Positions 8,835 through 17,001 of a DNA stretch of 51,351 bases are shown here, one piece after another (positions within the stretch are counted from its first letter, which is position 1; every line of letters begins with the position of its first letter). The DNA comes from Streptococcus suis. GTDB taxonomy: Bacteria; Bacillota; Bacilli; Lactobacillales; Streptococcaceae. A program made the position numbers and the translations under genes. Below the pieces are notes generated by a model, which had not been told where the DNA came from, did no database searches, and worked only from the letters and a program-made list of their open reading frames with translations. The stretch covers positions 543,554 through 594,904 of the forward strand of contig JAKTNI010000001.1 in NCBI GenBank assembly GCA_029593505.1. Direction: 5' to 3'.

Positions 8835-10075
8835 TGATGGAGTTTTTTAAATCCCTGCCACAATTAGAACCTTATGGAAATCCCATATATTTTATCTACT
8901 TAGTACTAGCATTACTACCTATTTTTGTAGGTCTATTCTTTAAGAGGCGATTTCCTCTGTACGAGGCAATTGTCAGTCTAAGTTTTATTATGCTCATGTT
9001 TACAGGCACAAAGACTGCACAGTTATTATCGTTACTAATCTACATATTCTGGCAGACCCTATTGGTTTTTGCCTACAAGTATTATCGTAGACAAGCGAAT
9101 CAAGGATGGATTTTTTATTTGTTCGTATGTTTGTCAATAGCGCCTTTGACTTGGGTAAAATTAGCACCATCGATTGAGTATTCAGCATCACTTTTTGGTT
9201 TTTTAGGGATTTCCTATCTAACATTTCGTTCTGTTGGGATGATCATTGAAATGCGAGATGGAGTATTGACAGAATTTAGCTTAGTGAGTTTTTTACGCTT
9301 TCTTCTCTTCATGCCCACATTTTCTAGTGGTCCCATTGATCGCTACAAACGGTTCACAGAAGATTATGAACAGATTCCTGAACGCCAAGAATTATGGGAG
9401 ATGTTGGATAAAGCGCTACATTCTATTATGACGGGATTTTTTTATAAATTTATTCTTGCTTATTTTATTAGACAGTTATTCTTAGAACCATTGAAAGTAG
9501 TAGCGCTTGATCAAGGTGGTTTGTTTAATTTACCAACTGTTGGGGTAATGTATCTCTATGGTTTTGAATTATTTTTTGATTTTGCAGGGTATTCGCTTTT
9601 TGCAGTAGGTATTTCTCAGCTAATGGGAATTCATTGCCCTACTAATTTTGATAAACCTTTTTGGTCTCGTGATCTAAAGGAATTTTGGAATCGTTGGCAT
9701 ATTAGTTTGTCTTTTTGGTTTCGTGATTTTGTCTTTATGCGATTGGTCAAAACTCTGTTAAAAAAGAAAATATTTCAAAATCGTAATACCGTATCAAATG
9801 TTGCTTATCTAATAAATATGTTATTAATGGGGTTGTGGCATGGAATCACTTGGTATTATATCGCGTATGGACTGTTTCATGCGTTTGGTTTGATTATCAA
9901 TGATGCTTGGATAAGAAGGAAAAAATCAATCAATTTGGCACGAAAAAAGGTTGGGCAAGCTCCTATATTGGATAATTCTTGGACAGCTTTTATAGGAATA
10001 TTCCTAACATTTCACACGGTTATGTTCTCTTTCTTGATTTTTTCTGGATTTTTAGATAAATTATGGTTTAAATAG
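8831..10075 (+). CDS. dltB: DltB, MBOAT-family D-alanyl transferase
   Basis: The 414-residue multi-pass membrane protein has the MBOAT signature with catalytic His in [13 protein letters not shown] (about residues 332-344) and the conserved [18 protein letters not shown] segment. It transfers D-alanine from DltC across the membrane. The C-terminus ([10 protein letters not shown]) has no DltX-like tail, in contrast to the second MBOAT at 31208-32809. Start ATG at 8831 overlaps dltA. Confidence 0.97.
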   Translation: MMMEFFKSLPQLEPYGNPIYFIYLVLALLPIFVGLFFKRRFPLYEAIVSLSFIMLMFTGTKTAQLLSLLIYIFWQTLLVFAYKYYRRQANQGWIFYLFVCLSIAPLTWVKLAPSIEYSASLFGFLGISYLTFRSVGMIIEMRDGVLTEFSLVSFLRFLLFMPTFSSGPIDRYKRFTEDYEQIPERQELWEMLDKALHSIMTGFFYKFILAYFIRQLFLEPLKVVALDQGGLFNLPTVGVMYLYGFELFFDFAGYSLFAVGISQLMGIHCPTNFDKPFWSRDLKEFWNRWHISLSFWFRDFVFMRLVKTLLKKKIFQNRNTVSNVAYLINMLLMGLWHGITWYYIAYGLFHAFGLIINDAWIRRKKSINLARKKVGQAPILDNSWTAFIGIFLTFHTVMFSFLIFSGFLDKLWFK

Positions 10076-10120
10076 AAATGGTAAAATTAAGACATTTCTT
10101 GATGAAAGGTATATATTACA

Positions 10121-10360
10121 ATGGATGTAAAAGAAACAGTTTTAGCAATAATTGAAGACTTATTTATGGAAGATGTTTCTGAGATAATGGATGAAGATTT
10201 GTTTGATGCAGGAATTTTAGATAGTATGGGAACGGTAGAACTGATTGTAGCTTTGGAAAATCAATTTCAAATTACTGTTCCGGTATCAGAATTTGGTCGT
10301 GATGATTGGAATACTGCTAACAAAATCATTATAGGTGTAACGGAGCTAATGCATGCGTAA
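10121..10360 (+). CDS. dltC: DltC, D-alanyl carrier protein
   Basis: The 79-residue carrier protein has the 4'-phosphopantetheine attachment site at Ser35 in [10 protein letters not shown]. It accepts D-alanine from DltA and hands it to DltB. The stop overlaps the dltD start by eight bases, and SD GAAAGG precedes the ATG. Confidence 0.97.
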   Translation: MDVKETVLAIIEDLFMEDVSEIMDEDLFDAGILDSMGTVELIVALENQFQITVPVSEFGRDDWNTANKIIIGVTELMHA

Positions 10361-11618
10361 ACGATTGTGGCATATCTTTGGACCACTATTGTGTGCATTT
10401 CTCTTAGCAGGAGCTACTATACTCTTTTTCCCGACATCTTATGTTTCAAATTTAACAGAAGAAAAACAGGATGCTGTCGCTTTATCTTACATCAGTTTTA
10501 AAAGTAAGTATAAGAAAAGTAGAGCTCTTGGAGATTCAAAACACCAGTTTATTCCATTTTTTGGTTCAAGTGAATGGTCCCGATTTGATAGTTTACACCC
10601 ATCCGTTTTAGCAGAAGCTTATCGACGAGATTATATCCCTTACCTGTTAGGACAACGTGGGGCAGCTTCTCTAACTCAATATTTTGGCATGCAGCAAATA
10701 AAACCATACTTAATAAATGGTAAGGCAGTTTATTTTGTCTCTCCCCAATGGTTTTCACCTAAAGGAGAGTCTTCAAGAGCATTTGAACAGTATTTTAGTA
10801 ATGATCAGGCTATTTCTTTTTTACAAACAAGTGATGAAGATGAATATAGTCAGTATGCAGCAAAACGTTTTTTAGAAATCAAGTCCAATAGTAGTTTAAC
10901 TCATATATTTGAAAAAGTGGCTAGTGGGGAAAAAATGACCGAATTGGATCAGTTCCAGTTGAAATGGCAAGGTTATTTTTTAAATAAACAAGATAATTTA
11001 TTTAGTCGTTTTGTTGATCCTGGAAACAATTTTAATCTTGTACAAACTAAAGCTGCGAAACTGCCAGAAGTATTTTCTTATGACAGTTTAAGTGAAATAG
11101 CTATCACAGAAGGTCAGAGTTCAACTCGTTCGAATCATTTTCAAATTTTAGATTCTTTTTATAAACATCGTCTTCAGTCAAAAATAGACAAACTCAAGCA
11201 ATCTCAAACGAAAGTTTCCTATTTACAATCTCCTGAATACAATGATTTTCAATTAGTCTTGAACGAATTTGCGCAAAATAAGACGGACGTTTTATTTATT
11301 ATTCCACCTGTCAATGAACGCTGGATGATCTATACTGGATTAAGTAAAAGTATGTATCAGGCAGCTGTAGCTAAAATAAAATACCAACTAATGAGTCAAG
11401 GTTTTAACCATATTGCTGATGTATCAGAACAAGGTGGGGTTGATTACTTTATGCAGGATACGATTCATATTGGTTGGCAAGGTTGGCTTGAATTAGATCG
11501 CTATATCAATCCATTTCTTACGGAAGGACAACCTCCAACTAACTATCATCTAAATAAAGAATTTTTAATGCCTAAGTGGGCTAACTATACAGGAGAAGTA
11601 GAGCAATTTTCAAAATAA
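10353..11618 (+). CDS. dltD: DltD, D-alanyl-lipoteichoic acid biosynthesis protein
   Basis: The 421-residue protein has one N-terminal membrane anchor (about residues 5-27) and an extracytoplasmic SGNH-like domain. The conserved [11 protein letters not shown] (about residues 67-77) carries the nucleophile Ser, and [10 protein letters not shown] near the end carries the catalytic His. DltD acts outside the membrane and moves D-alanine onto teichoic acid. It is the last gene of the dlt operon. Confidence 0.97.
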   Translation: MRKRLWHIFGPLLCAFLLAGATILFFPTSYVSNLTEEKQDAVALSYISFKSKYKKSRALGDSKHQFIPFFGSSEWSRFDSLHPSVLAEAYRRDYIPYLLGQRGAASLTQYFGMQQIKPYLINGKAVYFVSPQWFSPKGESSRAFEQYFSNDQAISFLQTSDEDEYSQYAAKRFLEIKSNSSLTHIFEKVASGEKMTELDQFQLKWQGYFLNKQDNLFSRFVDPGNNFNLVQTKAAKLPEVFSYDSLSEIAITEGQSSTRSNHFQILDSFYKHRLQSKIDKLKQSQTKVSYLQSPEYNDFQLVLNEFAQNKTDVLFIIPPVNERWMIYTGLSKSMYQAAVAKIKYQLMSQGFNHIADVSEQGGVDYFMQDTIHIGWQGWLELDRYINPFLTEGQPPTNYHLNKEFLMPKWANYTGEVEQFSK

Positions 11619-11660
11619 TTCTAAGAAGTTTTTGGTTTATTTTTATCCTTCTTTATATAA

Positions 11661-11698
11661 AAATAAAAGTGAGTATACAAAACACTCACTTTTATTTT
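11661..11698. terminator. Bidirectional terminator between dltD and xerS
   Basis: AAATAAAAGTGAGT pairs perfectly with ACTCACTTTTATTT across a nine-base loop. A- and T-rich flanks allow it to serve both converging genes. Confidence 0.9.
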
Positions 11699-11702
11699 AT
11701 GT

Positions 11703-12773
11703 TCATAGTTTATCAAGGGCATTTTTTTGTTCATCATTCACAATATGGGTATAAAGGTCTGTAACTTGTGTATTAGCATGCCCTAATTGATGACTAACCA
11801 AAACTTGTGACTTGGTTGCATCGTACAATCGTGTTGCGAGTGTATGACGGAGTTTATGTGGTGTTACACGTATCTTAAAGTCGGCTGAATATTTTGCAAC
11901 CATTTTTTCGATAGAAGAAGCATCTATTCTATTTGCTACACCACGATATTCTGTTAAAAAGAAAGCGGTATCTGTTTTTTCAGCTTTATATCGTTGCTTA
12001 CGGATAGCAACATAAGCTTCTAGGTATGGTTTAGCAAAACTGGCTACATTTACTGAATCACGTTTGCCACCTTTTCTCGTTACCTCTATCAACATCATAT
12101 TCAGATTAACATCACGGAGGTCTAAGTTTACCGCTTCAGATAAACGAACACCGGAAGCTAATAGAAGAGCAAGAATAGCCAGATCTCTCTCTTTGTTTTT
12201 TTGAAAGGAAGATAGGGCTCGATTCGATAATTTTAACTGGTATTCTTTATCAACATAGTCTAAAAATTCCATTGTTTCATCACCAAGAAATAGTTTTTGT
12301 TTGATATTTTCTGCTCGTGAGGCCAATGTTTCTTTTTTCTTTTTTGTCGACACTTTTTTCATGACATTCCGATAAAAGTAGGGCTCGCCTTGTTCGTTTT
12401 CTACCTCTTCAGTTAAATACTTAAAAAGACTAGAAAGAGCTGAAAGAGTACGGTTGATAGTCGTTTGAGATACACCATTTTGTGTAGTATTGGCATTTAA
12501 TAAAGGACGCTCACGTAAATAAAGAATAAAAGACTCCATATCTTTTTTGGTCAAATGTTCTAACGTATCCAAAGTAATATCAGCTATCTTTGTTGTTGAA
12601 ACCAAGCCAGAATCTTGTATCCATTCAAAAAAACGTCGGTATTCTTTCAAATATTCATAGAGGGTAGTAAAACTGTAAGGAACAGATAATTTTGATTGGT
12701 AATAATCTAGCACATACCATGGCATTATTTCTTTTAATTGCTCAATTTTCTCAAGTAGCAGTTCACGTCGCAT
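11703..12773 (-). CDS. xerS: XerS, chromosome dimer resolution recombinase
   Basis: The 356-residue tyrosine recombinase is the streptococcal single-protein replacement for XerCD. It has an N-terminal SAM-like core-binding domain and catalytic residues Arg in [12 protein letters not shown], His/Arg in [13 protein letters not shown], His in LGHANTQVT and nucleophile Tyr in DLYTHI. The start at 12773 ([12 protein letters not shown]) is chosen because GGAGA lies seven bases upstream and the length then equals the family norm; the upstream TTG adds four residues without an SD. Its target difSL lies directly upstream. Confidence 0.95.
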   Translation of the reverse strand: MRRELLLEKIEQLKEIMPWYVLDYYQSKLSVPYSFTTLYEYLKEYRRFFEWIQDSGLVSTTKIADITLDTLEHLTKKDMESFILYLRERPLLNANTTQNGVSQTTINRTLSALSSLFKYLTEEVENEQGEPYFYRNVMKKVSTKKKKETLASRAENIKQKLFLGDETMEFLDYVDKEYQLKLSNRALSSFQKNKERDLAILALLLASGVRLSEAVNLDLRDVNLNMMLIEVTRKGGKRDSVNVASFAKPYLEAYVAIRKQRYKAEKTDTAFFLTEYRGVANRIDASSIEKMVAKYSADFKIRVTPHKLRHTLATRLYDATKSQVLVSHQLGHANTQVTDLYTHIVNDEQKNALDKL

Positions 12774-12822
12774 TATTTTCTCCAAGCTTTTATTTCTTAT
12801 AGTATAACATATCTACAGATAA

Positions 12823-12853
12823 GTTTCAAGAAAATTATAGTTTTTCGGAAAGA
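12823..12853 (-). other. difSL: difSL chromosome dimer resolution site
   Basis: The minus strand reads TTTCCGAAAAACTATAATTT then TCTTGAAA, which matches my memory of the 31-bp difSL site of streptococci and lactococci. It lies about 50 bases upstream of xerS as usual. It marks the replication terminus region and the point where FtsK-dependent dimer resolution occurs. Outer limits are accurate to about two bases. Confidence 0.85.
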
Positions 12854-12948
12854 TATTTATTGATAGTTCAGATTAGATAACCAATAGGTAAGTTGGTACT
12901 GTGAACGATTTGCGATAGAGAAGTATCTAACAAATATGTCATATTTTA

Positions 12949-13752
12949 TCATCTTCCTTTCCTTATCTGAAAAACTCGTTTACGTTTCCTTTTCTTTCTG
13001 TAATTCCCTTTGCAGCCAATCAATATTCTCTTATAAATGTTCCCATCTTTATAAGAGATGATCAAATCTTCTTGAGCATTAGGGATAAAGACATTAAACT
13101 GAGCACCTTCGTAACCAACAAATTTTTTATTTTTACCATTAGTTATGTTCGCAGTAAGCATAATTCCTCTAGGAAGTATCTCGTATCCGTTTGAATCAGG
13201 CTTCTTCTTGAATATAGGTGAGACTCTATAATATATATCCCTACCTGCTTCCAAGGAGTCTAATACTATCCTTTCAAAATATTTCATTCCTTTGCCACTA
13301 TACGAAGATGCCTCTGCACAGTTACACCATTCTGTAATCATGACAAAATTTTCCCATTTTTTATGTTTAAAATCTTCAACATACTTGACAAGCGACTTTG
13401 CTAACAAATGTCCCTCTTGAAAATATTTTGTGGAAACTCCTTTTCCTAAAATATCTTTTGGATGATTTTTCCATCGGCTATCAATTGCTTCATTTTCTTT
13501 TTCACTCCTATCATCTACAGTGCTTCGAGATAGTTTTACTTCGATCCTTTTTAGGTAGATTCCAGTTTTTGAACTGTGGTTTATCTTGAACTTTAAGAAA
13601 TGAGGAAATCCTTCTGTGAACCACTTATGGTTGTTTACTATAAAATAACCATCTTTGACATACTCACTATTTTCTAACAGCTCCTTCAATTCAGGAAAAT
13701 CTTCATAGGTGCTTTTAATAGCAGCTTGAGTTGGCTTCAAGCTTTTGGTCAT
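12949..13752 (-). CDS. DNA/RNA non-specific endonuclease family protein
   Basis: The 267-residue protein resembles the beta-beta-alpha-metal nucleases of streptococci (EndA, Sda types). FQEGHLLAKSL (about residues 111-121) corresponds to the catalytic DRGH-LA motif, with Glu-Gly-His in place of Arg-Gly-His. NFVMITEWCNCAEASSYSGKGMKYFE (about 135-160) corresponds to the Asn/Gln region, and RDIYYRVSPIF to the following strand. No signal peptide or membrane helix is seen, so it is either cytosolic or exported by another route. The C-terminus is very basic (KKRKRKR). No immunity protein is evident beside it. The start codon has GGAGG eight bases upstream. Confidence 0.65.
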   Translation of the reverse strand: MTKSLKPTQAAIKSTYEDFPELKELLENSEYVKDGYFIVNNHKWFTEGFPHFLKFKINHSSKTGIYLKRIEVKLSRSTVDDRSEKENEAIDSRWKNHPKDILGKGVSTKYFQEGHLLAKSLVKYVEDFKHKKWENFVMITEWCNCAEASSYSGKGMKYFERIVLDSLEAGRDIYYRVSPIFKKKPDSNGYEILPRGIMLTANITNGKNKKFVGYEGAQFNVFIPNAQEDLIISYKDGNIYKRILIGCKGNYRKKRKRKRVFQIRKGR

Positions 13753-14112
13753 TTTATTGTTTCCCTCCTAGAGAACGACTACTTCTACTATATTATACCA
13801 TGTTGATCTTATAAAACTTAGCAAATCCAAGGTAACAAAAATGTACAAAACTTCTCTTGTTTTATAACTGTATCTATCCACTAAAAATAGACTTTTACTT
13901 CTCTCTAACTCTGGACAATTTTAGCATCCCAAATGTACATTATTCCCCCCAAAAAATAATGTACCAAATAAAAATAAAGTACATTATTTAATCAATGTAC
14001 TTTATGCTTCTATTTCAGTATTATCAAGGGTTTAGACTATGTTAGGTCAATTGTTCATAAATTTTTAGTTTTTTATATTTAATTTTATAAGTTATAAATG
14101 TTACTTATAAAA
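13753..14112. repeat. Intergenic region with two consecutive GTACATT hairpins
   Basis: No gene is seen in these 360 bases. GTACATTATT (13935-13944) pairs with AATAATGTAC (13955-13964), and AAAGTACATT (13977-13986) pairs with AATGTACTTT (13994-14003). Both hairpins are perfect over ten bases and share the GTACATT core. They lie between the 3' end of the cyclodeaminase operon and the 5' end of the nuclease gene, so they may act as a terminator, an operator or a small repeat element. Confidence 0.6.
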
Positions 14113-15108
14113 TTAAAAATTAAGCGTTGTTCCAATACCTTTCTCGATTGCTTTTTCTACAATTATTTGTGCTGTAACAACATCTAAAACAGCAGATCCC
14201 ACACTTTTGAATACGGTAATATCCTCTTTCCTCTGGCGTCCTTTGATGTTGCCAAGAAGGTATTCTCCCAGTTCTCCTGTATAGTCCTCTTTTGATAACA
14301 AACCTCTATGAATTGGTTCTAAAATATCGCCTGCTTCAGCTAAGACACCATCTTTTGTATCGAATATAACAGCATCTGCTCTTACTAACAACTCTGTTGG
14401 TAATTCCAACATTTCAGGAGTGTAGGCACCAATGCCATTAATATGAGCACCTATCTTAACATCCTCATCAGAAAATGTATTTACTTTGGAAGTTGTAACT
14501 GTTGTAATGATATCTGCGTTCGTAACTGCCTCTTTTGCAGTTTGAACAGGGATAATTTTAGTAGTAAATATTCTTTCTATATCTTTTGATACTCCCTGTG
14601 CAAAAGTTTTAGCACGATCAAAATCAATATCAAATACCCTCAGTTCTTCTAGGTGACGTGCAGTCATCATAGCAATAGCTTGTTGATGAGCTTGTCCACC
14701 AGTACCGATTAGAGCTGCAACTTTTGCATCTTTATTGGCTAATTCTTCCGTGGCAGCTCCTTGAATCGCAGCTGTACGTAGTTGAGTTAAATAAGTTCCA
14801 TCTAAAATTGCTGAAACGATCCCTGTTGCAGGATCTAATACCACCATAGTCGCAGGAACTGAAGGTAGTCCTTTTTCAAGATTATTCGGATAAACAGAAA
14901 CAATCTTTATTCCCAAAGAACTTTGTTCACCACTTGTCACTGCAGGCATGTACAAACTTTGTCCATTATGTTCAGAAACTTCAAGATTAGTTCGAAGAGG
15001 AACATTTGAAGCTCCTGATGAATAAAGTTTGACAGCTTTTTTTGCAGCAACAATTGCATCTTGCATGGAAAAGCAATTTTGAATATCTGATTTCGTTAAA
15101 ATAAGCAT
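14113..15108 (-). CDS. Ornithine cyclodeaminase / mu-crystallin family protein
   Basis: The 331-residue NAD(P)-dependent enzyme has the family's Rossmann motif ALIGTGGQAHQQ (about residues 127-138), conserved RTAAIQGAAT before it, and GAHINGIGAYTPEM, where the catalytic Asp/Glu region lies. Family members act on ornithine, alanine or imino acids, or build opine-like metallophores; the substrate cannot be assigned. It is the last gene of an operon with the TSUP permease (18-base gap) and a TrmB-type regulator. Confidence 0.85.
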   Translation of the reverse strand: MLILTKSDIQNCFSMQDAIVAAKKAVKLYSSGASNVPLRTNLEVSEHNGQSLYMPAVTSGEQSSLGIKIVSVYPNNLEKGLPSVPATMVVLDPATGIVSAILDGTYLTQLRTAAIQGAATEELANKDAKVAALIGTGGQAHQQAIAMMTARHLEELRVFDIDFDRAKTFAQGVSKDIERIFTTKIIPVQTAKEAVTNADIITTVTTSKVNTFSDEDVKIGAHINGIGAYTPEMLELPTELLVRADAVIFDTKDGVLAEAGDILEPIHRGLLSKEDYTGELGEYLLGNIKGRQRKEDITVFKSVGSAVLDVVTAQIIVEKAIEKGIGTTLNF

Positions 15109-15125
15109 GTTTTTACTCCCTTATT

Positions 15126-15983
15126 TTAATTTTTTTTAAGCATACCGTATGCACTATATAGTAAAATAAACGCAACAAACCATTGCAAGACAGCTGTGTT
15201 AAGACTTGTGACAACAAATACAGCACATAACACCCCTAATACACCAAAGGTAGATGTAAATAAAGTTATCTTGCGACTATACTCTCCTGACTTAACAAAT
15301 TGTACGCTCCCAACAGGAACTGAAAATGTAGCAGCTCCCATCATTATCGGAAAAGCGACCGCCGGATTAAGACCTAGTAAGTACACTGTAATCATTGTAA
15401 GGGCATAAGAACCGATCCCAATGTTATTTAATGCTCCAAATATTGCAAGAGCTATGGCAGCAATGACCAATTTGATTCCTACCAACTCAGTTGCAGTTCC
15501 TCCACCTGGTAACAAGCCAAATTTACCACCAAAAATAATCAAGGCTGCAATAATCATACCAATTCCAATCGAAATCTTTAATTTATCAGCTGGTAGTTTC
15601 ACAGCAAATTTAGCGCCAAAGTAAGATCCTATCATCTGACTAACAATGCATGTGATTAAAGTTGTTATGCCAACTTCAATATTAGTTATATAGGCAAGTG
15701 CCATAATGGCAACAGGGATTGTACATTGGGTATTTAATGTTCCAGGCAATTTTTTTACACTAATCCAATTTAATTTCGGATAAAGACTGGTACTAATAGC
15801 AAAATCTGAAATACCAACTGTCGATAAGAAAAAGATAATAGTACTTGAAAAAGGTAAAGCAACAGTACTAGCTTCTTCTGACATTACTTCACTTTTATGA
15901 ACAATAAGATCTTTTATAAATATAAATGCAAAATAGGCATTTACCAAGACAACTAATAGTAATAAAATATCTTTAAATGACAT
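15126..15983 (-). CDS. TSUP (TauE/SafE) family anion permease
   Basis: The 285-residue protein has about eight membrane helices and the two half-repeats of the TauE/SafE family, with glycine-rich FGALNNIGIGSYALTMI and PVAFPIMMGAATFSVPVGS segments. The family exports or imports sulfite, sulfonates, thiosulfate or small carboxylates. The persulfide flavoprotein nearby at 17002 hints at sulfur chemistry, while the cyclodeaminase in its operon points to an amino-acid-derived anion. The gap to the regulator gene is 12 bases. Confidence 0.85.
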   Translation of the reverse strand: MSFKDILLLLVVLVNAYFAFIFIKDLIVHKSEVMSEEASTVALPFSSTIIFFLSTVGISDFAISTSLYPKLNWISVKKLPGTLNTQCTIPVAIMALAYITNIEVGITTLITCIVSQMIGSYFGAKFAVKLPADKLKISIGIGMIIAALIIFGGKFGLLPGGGTATELVGIKLVIAAIALAIFGALNNIGIGSYALTMITVYLLGLNPAVAFPIMMGAATFSVPVGSVQFVKSGEYSRKITLFTSTFGVLGVLCAVFVVTSLNTAVLQWFVAFILLYSAYGMLKKN

Positions 15984-15995
15984 ATAAAATCTCCA

Positions 15996-16781
15996 TTAAT
16001 AAATTTTACGAATTCCTTCAAAATCTTCACCGTAATCTACAGATAATTCTGCGCCATGTTCTTGAATGATTTTTAGGGTGTATGCATCATGTTTTATATA
16101 TTCTTTAGCTAATAGTCGCATAGCCATATTGTGACTCCAAATAACATCACAAGTATCATCTAATGTACCAAATAATACGATATGGTCATCGCAAACTAGA
16201 TTGATCCAACGTCCACCCATATCTTTGATTTTATCATTCTCAAAACCATGTGGATAAAAACGTTTAAAAGGTAAGGTATAATGGCCGTTATTGCTAAACA
16301 ATATACAGACGAATGTTTTTAGACGTTCTTCTGCTTTCTTTAAAGCTTCTATAATAGAAGGAGTTAAGCTATCCTCCCAAATCTGTATATACAGGCTTTC
16401 CTTAGTGTGTTCAATCATATAAAGCATCTTTAACATGACAGCCTCTTTGTGATCTAATTGCCACAAAAGCGTATCTGCTTCTTTTTCCTTGATGTCTGAC
16501 AAATAATGATCGAGGTATTGAATATCACTCAAAGTAGAATGTTATAGCATGCTGACAAACTCTTCTGGTGATAAGGCAGAATACAATTTTGGTTCACTCT
16601 TATTAACTAGAACGACCCCCTTTTTTACCAAAACTTCTAAGCTATTATACACTTTGGAACGTGGAACACCAGATTTTTTACTTACCTCATATCCTGTCAT
16701 CGATCCATTTTCCACCAAGCTTAAATAGATATTTGTTTCAGATTCAGTAAAGCCGAACTGTTTCATTTTTTGAACCAGCAT
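15996..16781 (-). pseudogene. TrmB-family transcriptional regulator split by an in-frame stop
   Basis: The N-terminal part (16545-16781) is a winged helix: FGFTESETNIYLSLVENGSMTGYEVSKKSGVPRSKVYNSLEVLVKKG. A TAA at 16542-16544 interrupts the frame (SML*HSTLSDIQYLDHY), and the same frame then continues for the whole TrmB sensor domain to 15996. A single C-to-T change in CAA would create this stop. A TTG at 16530-16532 could restart the C-terminal part, but a separate sensor would lack DNA binding. The intact protein would have about 261 residues, the usual length. It heads the operon with the permease and cyclodeaminase genes. Confidence 0.8.
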
Positions 16782-16798
16782 ATGTACTCCTTTTTTAT

Positions 16799-16848
16799 TA
16801 GTAGCTACTTTATGTAACTACTATAACTCTTGCACTAGTTTTTGTCAA
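16799..16848 (-). promoter_or_regulatory. Promoter and inverted-repeat operator of the TrmB-TSUP-OCD operon
   Basis: On the minus strand TTGACA (16843-16848), 17 bases, TATAGT (16820-16825). TAGTAGCTAC (16799-16808) is an inverted copy, nine of ten bases, of GTAACTACTA (16814-16823), which overlaps the -10 box. This suits repression by the operon's own regulator. Confidence 0.7.
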
Positions 16849-16922
16849 TAGAATTTGTGAAAAAAATAACTTATTGTTTATCATAAAATATAACTTAAGA
16901 TAAATCTTATTTTTAGTGATCA

Positions 16923-16963
16923 AAAAAACCAGCAGTCCTTGATATCGAAACTGTTGGTTTTTT
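16923..16963 (-). terminator. Terminator of the persulfide flavoprotein gene
   Basis: AAAAAACCAGCAGT pairs with ACTGTTGGTTTTTT (one G-T pair) across about 12 bases. It lies 40 bases beyond the stop of the minus-strand gene and could work in both directions. Confidence 0.85.
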
Positions 16964-17001
16964 CTATGATACTTGAGAGAATATCTGTTTGTTGCATCCT
17001 C

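Noticed and set aside
11703..12773. XerS as a phage or ICE integrase
   Set aside because: Length, N-terminal sequence and the adjacent difSL site identify the chromosomal dimer-resolution recombinase.
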